Origin: an uncultured Burkholderiales bacterium
Lineage (GTDB): Bacteria > Pseudomonadota > Gammaproteobacteria > Burkholderiales > Burkholderiaceae_C
Direction of reading: 5' to 3'
Assembly (NCBI GenBank): GCA_903830725.1
Contig: CAIKVH010000124.1
Span: 1-51,511, forward strand
Length of the DNA stretch: 51,511 nucleotides
Part shown: positions 37,027-45,796 of the stretch, piece by piece
Layout of the letters: each line of letters starts with the position of its first letter
Position numbering within the stretch: position 1 is the first letter of the stretch
Program-made: the position numbers and the translations under genes
Notes under the pieces: model-generated
The model's database searches: none
What the model saw: only the letters and a program-made list of their open reading frames with translations
Told to the model about the DNA's origin: nothing

Positions 37027-38532
37027 ATGCAAAAAGAAATATTAATCAATTGGTCCCCACAGGAAACCAGAGTTGCAGTGCTTGAGCAGGGCTGCGTCCA
37101 AGAGTTGCATTTGGAAAGAGAGTTAGAGCGTGGATTGGTCGGTAATATTTACATGGGCAAAGTCTCTCGCGTTTTACCAGGTATGCAGTCCGCCTTTGTT
37201 GATATAGGACTGGAGCGAGCAGCCTTTCTTCATGTCGCAGACTTGCAAAGCTCCATAGCTGCAAGGCATGCTGAGCTCGAGGCCGCAGAGCCCATGCTCA
37301 TCCCCATTGAGAAACAAATCTTTGAGGGGCAGACTTTGATGGTCCAAGTCATCAAAGATCCAATGGGTACCAAAGGCGCTAGGTTAACGACTCAAATCAG
37401 CATAGCTGGACGTTTATTGGTTTTTCTGCCACAAGATGAACACATCGGTATTTCCCAAAAGATACCCCTCGAACAGCGCCTCATCCTAAAGGAACGCTTA
37501 CAAAGACTCGTACAAAGCCTTTTTACAACTGCCGATCAACAAAGCACACAAGGTTGGGGTGGTTTTATATTGAGAACCAACGGAGAGGACGCATCTGATG
37601 AGGAACTTTTGGAGGATATTCGCTACCTTCGAAAGGCCTGGCTAAGGATTAAGGATTCCTCCCTTCGTATGGCACCTAAATCAATGATTCATCAAGACCT
37701 AACCTTGCTCCAACGTGTTTTGAGGGATTTAGTGGATGAGAGTACAAATATCATCAAACTCGATTCTAAGGAGCAGTTTGATCTGCTGAGTGAATTTGCA
37801 AAAGAGTTTATGCCCAGCGCCGCAACCAAACTTGAGCGCTACAAGGGAGAGCGTCCGATATTTGATCTCTACGGGATAGACGACGAGATTAACAAAGCCC
37901 TGGGAAGACGCGTGGACCTCAAATCAGGAGGCTATCTGGTCATAGATCAAACGGAAGCGTTAACAACGGTGGATGTCAATACGGGTGGTTTTGTGGGGGG
38001 TCGCAATTTTGACGACACTATTTTTAAAACCAATTTAGAGGCCGCTGGATCAATAGCAAGGCAACTCAGGTTGCGTAATTTGGGCGGTATTGTGGTGGTG
38101 GACTTCATTGATATGGTTCGGGAAGATCATAAAAATGCAGTGCTAGTTGAATTTCAAAAACATCTCAGGCGAGACCGGGTTAAAACCGTTGTGAGCCAGT
38201 TCTCGAGCCTAGGTTTGGTTGAGCTGACCCGTAAAAGAACGCGTGAATCTTTGGCGCACCTGTTGTGTAAGCCCTGTGAGACTTGCACGGGAAAAGGCAT
38301 TGTTAAGACTGCACGTAGCGTGGTATACGACATATTGAGAGAGATATTGAGGGAGGCCAGACAATTTAATCCGCAGGAAATCAAAGTAATGGCCGCGCCT
38401 GATGTGATTGATTTGATGATGGATGAGGAGAGTCAGCATTTGGCGGGGCTCAGTGACTTTATTGGAAAGCCCATCTCCCTCTTATCTCAGCCCAGTCTTG
38501 GACCAGAGACCTATGACATCGTGTTACTCTGA
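37027..38532 (+). CDS. rng: Ribonuclease G
   Basis: A 501-residue endoribonuclease that processes 16S rRNA 5' ends and degrades mRNA. The N-terminal S1 domain (GNIYMGKVSRVLPGMQSAFVDIG) is followed by the catalytic DNase-I-like part with metal-binding Asp316 (TVDVNTGG) and Asp359 (VVDFIDM), 43 residues apart as in RNase E. The zinc-link cysteines CKPCETC lie near the C-terminus. It lacks the long RNase E scaffold tail, so it is RNase G. Confidence 0.95.
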   Translation: MQKEILINWSPQETRVAVLEQGCVQELHLERELERGLVGNIYMGKVSRVLPGMQSAFVDIGLERAAFLHVADLQSSIAARHAELEAAEPMLIPIEKQIFEGQTLMVQVIKDPMGTKGARLTTQISIAGRLLVFLPQDEHIGISQKIPLEQRLILKERLQRLVQSLFTTADQQSTQGWGGFILRTNGEDASDEELLEDIRYLRKAWLRIKDSSLRMAPKSMIHQDLTLLQRVLRDLVDESTNIIKLDSKEQFDLLSEFAKEFMPSAATKLERYKGERPIFDLYGIDDEINKALGRRVDLKSGGYLVIDQTEALTTVDVNTGGFVGGRNFDDTIFKTNLEAAGSIARQLRLRNLGGIVVVDFIDMVREDHKNAVLVEFQKHLRRDRVKTVVSQFSSLGLVELTRKRTRESLAHLLCKPCETCTGKGIVKTARSVVYDILREILREARQFNPQEIKVMAAPDVIDLMMDEESQHLAGLSDFIGKPISLLSQPSLGPETYDIVLL

Positions 38533-38557
38533 TTCAAGGCTCGAAACTGCGAAGTCT

Positions 38558-39313
38558 ATGAAACCGTCAAAGCCTATTCCAATCTTAACGTATCACCAAA
38601 TCGAGAAGGCACCTCCTCGGGGCACACCTATGCGCAGTTTGTATGTAAGCCCAAGGGCCTTTCAAATACAAATGTGGATTTTGAAAGTCCTGGGCTATAG
38701 GGGACTCAGCATGACGGAGTTATCTCCCTACTTAAGTGGGGAGAGATCAGGCAAAGTAGTGGGTATTACTTTTGATGATGGGTATTTGAACAACTTGATC
38801 CACGCCGCGCCAATACTTAAAAAGTTTGAATTTACCTCCACTTGTTATGTTGTAACTGACTTGATGGGTACAACCAACAGTTGGGACGCAGGTATTGGAG
38901 TGCCCAGTGCTTCGTTGATGAATTTAGAGGAGTTGATGCAATGGAAGCGTTTGGGTCAAGAGATTGGTTCGCATACACTGACGCATCGAAATTTGATGCA
39001 AATGAATCAAGCCTCTGCAGAGGATGAAATTGTGCGAAGCAAGGGCGATTTAGAGAGAAAATTAGGGGAGTCAATTCATCAGTTTTGCTATCCTTATGGG
39101 GATTATGATTCATCACACGCTGCGCTTGTTCAGCAAGCGGGGTACTTGGGTGCTACAACAACAAAGAGGGGGCGAGTTAATAGCGGACTAGGTTTGGGAG
39201 GGCGGGTGCCTTTGAATTTTTTCGAGTTGCCCCGTATTCCAATTGTTAGGTCTACGAGTTGGTTGCAATTTCTTTTGAAAGTTGTAACCCCCTATGAAGA
39301 TCATCATGCTTAG
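38558..39313 (+). CDS. Polysaccharide deacetylase (NodB homology)
   Basis: A cytoplasmic or membrane-associated carbohydrate esterase family 4 protein. I use the ATG at 38558 (251 residues); the in-frame ATGs further upstream overlap rng. The NodB motifs are clear: ITFDDGY (catalytic base Asp-Asp), SHTLTHRNL (His pair for the metal) and FCYPYGDYD near the C-terminus. There is no signal peptide. It probably deacetylates an N-acetyl sugar in lipopolysaccharide or a related glycan, given the glycosyltransferase genes that follow. The substrate is not known. Confidence 0.85.
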   Translation: MKPSKPIPILTYHQIEKAPPRGTPMRSLYVSPRAFQIQMWILKVLGYRGLSMTELSPYLSGERSGKVVGITFDDGYLNNLIHAAPILKKFEFTSTCYVVTDLMGTTNSWDAGIGVPSASLMNLEELMQWKRLGQEIGSHTLTHRNLMQMNQASAEDEIVRSKGDLERKLGESIHQFCYPYGDYDSSHAALVQQAGYLGATTTKRGRVNSGLGLGGRVPLNFFELPRIPIVRSTSWLQFLLKVVTPYEDHHA

Positions 39314-39418
39314 TTAAATGCTCTTGTAAGTGTTGTCTGGTAAATCAAGTTGCATCCATTTAAATCAATTTTGATTCGGTTTAATTAATTAAAACCATCA
39401 CATTAAAGGTATCAAGTT

Positions 39419-40849
39419 TTGAACGTTGCATTTATTAAAGCGATTAGTGAGATGTTGGGTAAGTCCAAGCCCAAATCCTCTGAGGCCTTAGCATCGCAGG
39501 AGTCAGCACGCAAAGGCCAGCCCTTGAGTGAGGAGGAATTACTCGGAAAGCGATCTGGAGCCGAACCTGGCTTTGAGCTTGATCGGGCAGGGGTTAGTTC
39601 CCCGGGATTTAAGGGCATATTGAACAAGGAAATCAAATCAACTCTTGCTACACCGTTCAACAAGAGGTTAAAAATAGCAGTGCTACATAGGAACTTTGAT
39701 CCAACAGCGGGGGGGGCCGAGCACTATGCTGTTGCCTTGGTGGAGGAGCTTGCGCACTTGCATGAATTTCATGTCTTCGCCCAACGCGCCGTACCAAGTT
39801 CCCCGCAAGTGACGTATCACCATGTCCCTCATCTTTTTGTTCGCCCTCGTTGGCTCAATCAGCTGCTGTACGCTTGTTACTGCGCTTGGGCGACAAGGAA
39901 ATCTATGGCCTTTGACATTGTGCATTCCCACGAGAACACCTGGACGGGGAATGTGCAAACCGTGCATGTTATGCCCTTGACCCATAACTTGTTTGCCGGT
40001 AAATCTACAGCTCAGAAAATGATCCAATGGCTTAAGGTTTGCCTGAGTCCGCGGTTGCTCACCTACGTGGTTTTAGAAAAAAGAAGACTGAGTAACAAAC
40101 CCGGTCGGTGGTTTATAGCCGTATCAGGGCAACTCAATAAATTACTCGAATACTCAATGGGCTGCAACGCAAAGGCGCTCATAACCATACCCCCAGGTGT
40201 CCACGTTAAAGAGACCCTAAGCCCAGGGGCAAGAGCGCTTCGCAAAATTCAACTGAGAGAGCGTCTAGGCTTACCCGAGCATGCAAGGTGTCTGCTTTGG
40301 ATCGGACATGACGCACAGAAAAAAGGGTTAGACATTGCACTGAACGCTCTAGCTTTGTTGCCTAGTGACTACGTTCTCATCATCGCCGGAGCTGCCAAGC
40401 CGCGAGAGTTTTGGGCGCCACTGATAAGAAATAAAATGTCAGAGCGAATCTTAGAAAAAGGGACTGTCAAGGCCGATGAATTGAGCCAACTTTATGAGGC
40501 GTGCGATTTACTTATTCACCCCACAAAAGAGGATACTTTTGGGATGGTGGTGCTTGAGGCGATGGGGTGCGCTCTTCCAGTGATCGTCTCTGGTGCTCAG
40601 TACTGCGGCATCAGTGCGGAGTTAAGAGACCATGAGACGGCGCTCATCCTAGCTAGCCCAGAAGACCCAGTGGAGCTTGCGGGTAAGGTTGTTTTGGCTT
40701 TGCAAGGACCCATGGCCGATCAGCTTTCAACGAATGGACAAGAGTGGGCAAAAACCCAGGACTGGGGAAGAATGGCAGAATTGCAAAATACAGTTTATAC
40801 GCACATCGCATTTACTAAAACTGCTAGCCGTTTGGCAAGCAAAGTTTAG
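39419..40849 (+). CDS. Glycosyltransferase family 4
   Basis: A 476-residue GT-B fold transferase. The donor-binding part has RCLLWIGHDAQKKGLDIALNAL, KADELSQLYEACDLLIHPT and EDTFGMVVLEAMGCALPVIVS (the E-x7-E type motif). The N-lobe starts at about residue 80 with KIAVLHRNFDPTAGGAEHY. The first ~80 residues are hydrophilic and low complexity, and the start is a TTG (AAAGG 9 nt upstream). An alternative TTG at 39620 with AAGGG just upstream would give a protein of normal length. It likely adds a sugar to the LPS core; the acceptor is unknown. Confidence 0.9.
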   Translation: MNVAFIKAISEMLGKSKPKSSEALASQESARKGQPLSEEELLGKRSGAEPGFELDRAGVSSPGFKGILNKEIKSTLATPFNKRLKIAVLHRNFDPTAGGAEHYAVALVEELAHLHEFHVFAQRAVPSSPQVTYHHVPHLFVRPRWLNQLLYACYCAWATRKSMAFDIVHSHENTWTGNVQTVHVMPLTHNLFAGKSTAQKMIQWLKVCLSPRLLTYVVLEKRRLSNKPGRWFIAVSGQLNKLLEYSMGCNAKALITIPPGVHVKETLSPGARALRKIQLRERLGLPEHARCLLWIGHDAQKKGLDIALNALALLPSDYVLIIAGAAKPREFWAPLIRNKMSERILEKGTVKADELSQLYEACDLLIHPTKEDTFGMVVLEAMGCALPVIVSGAQYCGISAELRDHETALILASPEDPVELAGKVVLALQGPMADQLSTNGQEWAKTQDWGRMAELQNTVYTHIAFTKTASRLASKV

Positions 40850-40867
40850 ATCCTCTTTGAGAACCCC

Positions 40868-42037
40868 ATGAGCTCTCCCGTTACCCCGCCTCGTTCGATT
40901 TTGATGATCAAGTCGCACAGCATGGGAGTAGGGGATTTGCTGAGGTCCAGTGCAGCTTGGAGGGCCCTAAAACTCAAATGGCCCAGTGTCAAATTACACC
41001 TATTATTTTTAAGCAAACACGAGGGGTATCCAACCGAGGGCTTAATAAAAGAGCACCATTTGCTTGAAAGTGTTGAGTTTTTAACCATACAAAAGGGGCA
41101 TCCTGGCCTAGATAGAGAGCAAAGACCCAAAGTACCTTTTACTCAATTGGTTAAAAGCGTTCAGCTCGCAGCACTTAGATGCAAAGCGGACTGGATTATT
41201 GATTTTGAACCCTCAGGGGCGCGAACTAGTTTGCTGACATGGTTTGCTACCAAAGCGCTTGGGACGCGCTCGCTTGGGATCAACCAAGTCTTTGGACGCT
41301 CGCTGTTTTATACACAAAATGCTCCAAGTGTTCAAAGCTTTGCTGCTCAGTACGGATACGAATTACCCCTTGAATACACCTATAGAGATTTTGTTGCATT
41401 GGCTGCCTGGGGTATATATAGAAATCAATTGCCTATAGAGTTGCGTGTTAGCTCCGCGGGGCAACTTGCAAAAGTTGCTTTAATCAATGATTTGAGACAG
41501 ATCCCTCCCTCGGTCTCAATCTCACCTGCCCCCAAGGAAATGGTTATTGGTCTAAATATTGGATGCGGTACGCCTGACGCAGTCTATAAGAGACCGGATT
41601 TGCGGCAACTAGCCAAGGGGATGCTTGAGCTGGCGAGCCTTTATCCTCATCGATTGGTTTTAACGGGCGCGCCCAATGAGCGGGACATTAATGAAGAGTT
41701 TATAAAAGTATACGAAGCGCTTGCAGTTGAGCGTCAATTAAACGTCGCGCCCAGCAAAGTATTGATCCCTCCTAACCTTAGCAAGCATATCCTAGACTAC
41801 GCTGGGCGGACTGACTTATCTGGTTTGACGGGGGTGATTGATGCTTGCGACATATTTATTTCTACGGACTCCGGCCCGTATCATATGTCTGTAGCTTTAA
41901 GGAAACCGACACTAGTGTGGTTTACTTATTCAGAACACACCTCGTTTCATGACGTTCCGTGGTGCAAGAGATTAATTGATCCGAATTCTGATGAGTTTGT
42001 TAAAAATTTTCAAATTATTGAATCAAACTTAAATTAA
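40868..42037 (+). CDS. Glycosyltransferase family 9 (heptosyltransferase-like)
   Basis: A 389-residue GT-B transferase. The N-terminus IKSHSMGVGDLLRSSAAWRAL, the acceptor-side DWIIDFEPSGARTSL, and the conserved donor-side pattern near the C-terminus (FISTDSGPYHMSVALRKPTLVWF) match GT9. Such enzymes add heptose or related sugars to the LPS inner core. It is 18 bp after the GT4 gene, so the two are probably cotranscribed. Donor and acceptor are not determined. Confidence 0.88.
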   Translation: MSSPVTPPRSILMIKSHSMGVGDLLRSSAAWRALKLKWPSVKLHLLFLSKHEGYPTEGLIKEHHLLESVEFLTIQKGHPGLDREQRPKVPFTQLVKSVQLAALRCKADWIIDFEPSGARTSLLTWFATKALGTRSLGINQVFGRSLFYTQNAPSVQSFAAQYGYELPLEYTYRDFVALAAWGIYRNQLPIELRVSSAGQLAKVALINDLRQIPPSVSISPAPKEMVIGLNIGCGTPDAVYKRPDLRQLAKGMLELASLYPHRLVLTGAPNERDINEEFIKVYEALAVERQLNVAPSKVLIPPNLSKHILDYAGRTDLSGLTGVIDACDIFISTDSGPYHMSVALRKPTLVWFTYSEHTSFHDVPWCKRLIDPNSDEFVKNFQIIESNLN

Positions 42038-42046
42038 TTGTGAGCA

Positions 42047-43795
42047 CTATGTTTTTTCTTCATATCCAAAGTTACCGAGTTTGAAAAGTGCGGCATAAGC
42101 GCCTGATCTATCTAGCAACTCACGGTGGGTTCCAGACTCAATGATTCGCCCTGAATCCATCACCAATATACGCTTAGCGTGTTCGATAGTGGATAGCCTG
42201 TGCGCAATAACAATCGTAGTTCTGTCTTTTTGGAGTCTGGTGAGCGCGCTTTGGACCAAACTCTCAGATTCATTATCAAGCGCTGAAGTGGCTTCATCTA
42301 AAATTAGGATTGGAGCATCTTTGTATAGCGCTCGGGCTAATGCGAGTCGTTGTCTTTGTCCTCCCGATAGTTGTGAGGCATTATGCCCAACAACTGTGTT
42401 CTCTTGATCTGGTAGAGACTCTAAAAACGCACCTAAGTTTGCTGAAATCAGGCACTCTCTGACCCGCGCATTGTCTACCTCTTGTCCTAGAGCAACGTTC
42501 TTGGCTAAAGTGTCATTGAGCACAATAACGTTTTGACTGACCATTGCAAATTGTTTGCGCAAATTAACGAGGTCCCAATCTTTAACGTTTACCCCGTCAA
42601 GCTTTACCTCTCCGGAGTTCACGTCAAGAATTCGGGGAAGCAAACTCGCAAGTGTTGTTTTACCTGAGCCTGAAGAACCCACCAATGCGATGGTCTCACC
42701 TGGGTGAATTGTTAAAGATATTTGGTTCAAAGCGGGAGCTACGTCTGCTTGGTATTGAACGGTTACGTCCGACAGCACCAACTCCCCCATTGCTCTTGAA
42801 CTGGTGAAGTGACCACCTGTTTCAACGGGTGTGTTCTCTATCAAGTCAATACCGCGTTCAAGCGCTGCAAGCCCCCGAGTGATGGGGCCTGCAACTTCTG
42901 ACAGATGCTTGATAGGAGCAACCAACATCAGCATGGCAGTTACGAAGGCAGCGAATCCCCCCACTGTAGTGCCTGTTTGCGTGCTTTGTAATAGCGCAAT
43001 GCTGATAACAGCAGATAGCGCAATAGCAGACATCATTTGGGTCAGTGGGGTCAGGGCAGATGAAGCAACTGTGGATTTCATTGCCAAGCGCTCAAGTGTC
43101 TCCCCCAGCTTAACAAATCTATCGATCTGGGATTGCTGTGCACCGTAGAGTCTTATCTCTCTGTAAGCCAAGGCGTTCTCCTCGACCACATAGGCAAGCT
43201 CATCGGTTGCCTTTTGGTTACTCGTCGTTAACTTAAAGAGTCGCTTGGTCATGGCCTTCATTAACCAAGCAACGCTTGGAAATAAAAAAGCAACGATTAA
43301 GCTGAGTTTCCAATTTAAATACAGCAAGTATCCGATTAACGCAATGAGTGTCAAACTATCCCGGGTAACGCTTAGTATGGAATTGACCATCATGTAAGCA
43401 CCACTTTGCACCTCGTAGACAAGTGTGTTGCCCAAGGCGCTAGAAGTTTGTAATCTAAATAGAGAGGGGTGAGCGTCTTGTAGTCGGCTGAACATTGCTT
43501 TGCGCAGTCCGTAGAGCCCAAGATTTGCGACTTTAGCAAGTGTGACTTGACCCGTAAACGCGCAGAAGCCCCGAATTCCAAACAATCCCAAAATACAAAC
43601 TGGAACCAACCAGATTCGAATCGTACCGCCTTGGAACCCCTCGTCCAGAAGGGGCTTAAGAAGCGCTGGTACCAACGGCTCAGTAAGGGACATGATGATT
43701 ACCGAGACGATCGTTGCAGCCCATGCACTTTTAGGATTGGCGAAGTACTTGCCAGCCCGTTTAAGACGTGTGAAAAGTTGAGGGTAATCGGTCAT
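42047..43795 (-). CDS. msbA: Lipid A export ATP-binding/permease protein, MsbA type
   Basis: A 582-residue half-transporter that flips lipid A-core across the inner membrane. Six hydrophobic helices occupy residues ~20-310. The nucleotide-binding domain has Walker A GSSGSGKTT, the signature [15 protein letters not shown], Walker B ILILDEATSALD and the H-loop in IVIAHRLSTI. Location among LPS glycosyltransferase genes favours MsbA over a multidrug exporter, though the family cannot be split by motif. It is convergent with the GT9 gene. Confidence 0.9.
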   Translation of the reverse strand: MTDYPQLFTRLKRAGKYFANPKSAWAATIVSVIIMSLTEPLVPALLKPLLDEGFQGGTIRIWLVPVCILGLFGIRGFCAFTGQVTLAKVANLGLYGLRKAMFSRLQDAHPSLFRLQTSSALGNTLVYEVQSGAYMMVNSILSVTRDSLTLIALIGYLLYLNWKLSLIVAFLFPSVAWLMKAMTKRLFKLTTSNQKATDELAYVVEENALAYREIRLYGAQQSQIDRFVKLGETLERLAMKSTVASSALTPLTQMMSAIALSAVISIALLQSTQTGTTVGGFAAFVTAMLMLVAPIKHLSEVAGPITRGLAALERGIDLIENTPVETGGHFTSSRAMGELVLSDVTVQYQADVAPALNQISLTIHPGETIALVGSSGSGKTTLASLLPRILDVNSGEVKLDGVNVKDWDLVNLRKQFAMVSQNVIVLNDTLAKNVALGQEVDNARVRECLISANLGAFLESLPDQENTVVGHNASQLSGGQRQRLALARALYKDAPILILDEATSALDNESESLVQSALTRLQKDRTTIVIAHRLSTIEHAKRILVMDSGRIIESGTHRELLDRSGAYAALFKLGNFGYEEKT

Positions 43796-43890
43796 TGAGT
43801 GATTAATGTGTCAAATAGGAGGGGCGAGTTTCAGCTCAGGGGCGCTCAGGCATTTAAAAAAGTCTACCATTATCGTCTAAGGTAGCAAAG

Positions 43891-43955
43891 TTGGCTCGGC
43901 TAATTGGCTCGGTTAATTGGCTCGGTTAATTGGCTCGGTTAATTGGCTCGGTTAA
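43891..43955. repeat. Five tandem 13-bp repeats (VNTR-like)
   Basis: TTGGCTCGGTTAA is repeated five times without gaps (43891, 43904, 43917, 43930, 43943); the first copy has one C for T. It ends 7 bp after the stop side of the glycosyltransferase at 43963 and lies between that gene and msbA, so it is intergenic. Confidence 0.95.
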
Positions 43956-43962
43956 GCACGCG

Positions 43963-44790
43963 TTAAATTCTTGATAGAACTCGCTCCCGGTTGATGTGTT
44001 CTTGATCGCTGGGTTGCGTTTTATGCCAAAGATGCAGCACTTCAGTCGCAAAACTTCCCGAAATACGCTGAACACCCAAATCTTCGAGTCTGAAAACAAA
44101 ATCAGCGTCCTCGTGTCCCCAACCTTCAAAGCTTTCGTCCAAGCCGTTGATCTGTAGTGCATCACTTCGCCAACAAGACATGTTGCAGCCCTTAATTCTT
44201 TTCCAAACATGTGCTGGATAAACTCTGTAAGGGTGGTTGGGTAGTTTAATCAGAAGTGGCAATAATTTGTTAATTTCACCCATTAGTCGAAGCTTCAAAA
44301 GGCCAATTAGAAAATCCGTTTTTGAAAACAATTTTTTAATGACTTGAGCAGATTGAGCTGAACTTTGAAGGGGAGGGCATAAGTTCTCGGTGAGCTGCTT
44401 GGACAGTAAAATTCTACTCCCCGTAATCAGCTTTGAGGGCCTTGCAAGTCGCCTGTGCTGTGCTACGAAATCGGGTTGCACAATACAGTCGCCGTCTAAG
44501 AATATCAAATAATCCCCCGTAGCGCTCTGAATAGCTAGATTCAAAATTTTGGATTTTCTAAAGCCGTGGTCCTCCTGCCATAAATGGGTGATAGAGACGG
44601 GAAAATTGCTGGAGATTTCATTGATTAACTCCTTGGTTACATCATTGGAGCCGTCGTCGGCAATAATAATTTCAAAATTCAAATCTGTTTGCTCTCTTAA
44701 ACTCTCAAGGCAAAGATGGAGTGCGCTAGGCCAGTTATAAGTGGCGAGCAAAATTGAAATACGAAATCCGCTTTGGCTAAACTTATACAT
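43963..44790 (-). CDS. Glycosyltransferase family 2, with C-terminal galactosyltransferase-like motif
   Basis: A 275-residue GT-A transferase. The N-terminus RISILLATYNWPSALHLCL and ADDGSNDVT form the nucleotide-sugar site, and FLDGDCIVQP has the metal-binding DxD. The C-terminal half contains GCNMSCWRSDALQINGLDESFEGWGHEDADF, close to the acceptor motif of LPS-core and chondroitin-type transferases. It overlaps the next upstream gene by 8 bp. The 13-bp repeat array begins just past its stop codon. Confidence 0.9.
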   Translation of the reverse strand: MYKFSQSGFRISILLATYNWPSALHLCLESLREQTDLNFEIIIADDGSNDVTKELINEISSNFPVSITHLWQEDHGFRKSKILNLAIQSATGDYLIFLDGDCIVQPDFVAQHRRLARPSKLITGSRILLSKQLTENLCPPLQSSAQSAQVIKKLFSKTDFLIGLLKLRLMGEINKLLPLLIKLPNHPYRVYPAHVWKRIKGCNMSCWRSDALQINGLDESFEGWGHEDADFVFRLEDLGVQRISGSFATEVLHLWHKTQPSDQEHINRERVLSRI

Positions 44791-45592
44791 TGGATTTTGT
44801 TTTTTGGTTTATGTGCCACAACTTTAGATATTTATAGTACGTGCCCTGGGCGTTGGATAATGCAAGAGCCAATCCGTGCCATCCGTCTAAGAAACCGCAT
44901 TGAAAGATGTAAGTCTTTAAAAATGCCGAAAAACCGTGGGTTAGGGCGGTTAGGGGGGAGGCGATTCTGCCCTTGGCGGCTTCTTGCTCGGCCCAAAGAG
45001 TTGAGTATCTGTTTACCTTGTCCAACACCTGATCAAAGTCAGCGAAGCTGTAATGCATTAAGTCGCCCTTGAGCGTCGAAGGTATTAATGGGAGGGCGGG
45101 GCTGGGTAATTCGCCAGCAGGAGAATTGTCAGTTCTTACAATGCGTTCATGGACGCGGTCATTTGTAAATTGAGCATACCCTCTCCTAAAGAGTCTGAGA
45201 ATTTTGTCATCTTGCCATCCCGAGTGCCTAATTAATCGTCCACAGTACCAACTCTGTCTATTCAAGTAAAAGCAGGTTTCTTTGGGGCTAGTCTTCAAAA
45301 GTGTTTCAATTTCATGAGCTAGCTCAGGCGTGACTCTCTCATCGGCATCAAGTGAGAGGACCCAGTCTGAGGTGGCAAGCGCCAAGGCCCTGTTTTTTTG
45401 AATCCCAAACCCTTGCCAATCGCCACTGGTCGTGACTTTGGCTCCAAGCGACTCGGCAATTTGTATCGTCTGATCAGAGCTTTGGGAATCAAGCACAATG
45501 ATTTCGTCCGCCACCGAGGAGACACTCTCAATACAGGCCTTTATATGGGCTTGTTCATTTTTAGTGATGACGATGACCGATAGGGTTGGCAT
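44783..45592 (-). CDS. Glycosyltransferase family 2, WaaE/KdtX-like
   Basis: A 269-residue GT-A transferase of the WaaE type, which adds a beta-1,4-linked glucose to the LPS inner core in enterobacteria. Motifs are SVIVITKNEQAHIKACIES, DEIIVLDSQSSDQT (UDP-sugar binding), WVLSLDADERV (DxD) and YCGRLIRHSGWQD. The C-terminal helical region (FLKTYIFQCGFLDGWHG) is family-typical. The sugar it transfers here is inferred only from similarity. It is divergent from tolB. Confidence 0.88.
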   Translation of the reverse strand: MPTLSVIVITKNEQAHIKACIESVSSVADEIIVLDSQSSDQTIQIAESLGAKVTTSGDWQGFGIQKNRALALATSDWVLSLDADERVTPELAHEIETLLKTSPKETCFYLNRQSWYCGRLIRHSGWQDDKILRLFRRGYAQFTNDRVHERIVRTDNSPAGELPSPALPLIPSTLKGDLMHYSFADFDQVLDKVNRYSTLWAEQEAAKGRIASPLTALTHGFSAFLKTYIFQCGFLDGWHGLALALSNAQGTYYKYLKLWHINQKTKSNV

Positions 45593-45796
45593 GGTTATTT
45601 AGGGATTGGGCGCTGAAAATATTGAATTTGGAGTCTTAAATCAGCAATTAAACGAACAAGAGATCAAAGTACTGACCGATCGCCAGAAAATGTTGGTATT
45701 TTTATAGGGTTTTAGCACTTTTTGCACATTCTTTCCCTTAGATTAAGGGGATAATTCAAGGGATTTTAACTGTTGCTTTGTTAACTGACTATTCTC
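45593..45796. other. Divergent intergenic region upstream of tolB
   Basis: No coding sequence. An inverted repeat CCCTTA-GAT-TAAGGG is at 45735-45749, and GATAAT at 45750-45755 could be a -10 element, but no -35 with normal spacing is seen. tolB appears to have its own promoter here, since no tolQRA genes precede it. Confidence 0.4.

Noticed and set aside
43891-43955. Possible CRISPR array
   Set aside because: The units are perfectly tandem 13-bp copies without spacers, and no cas genes are present.
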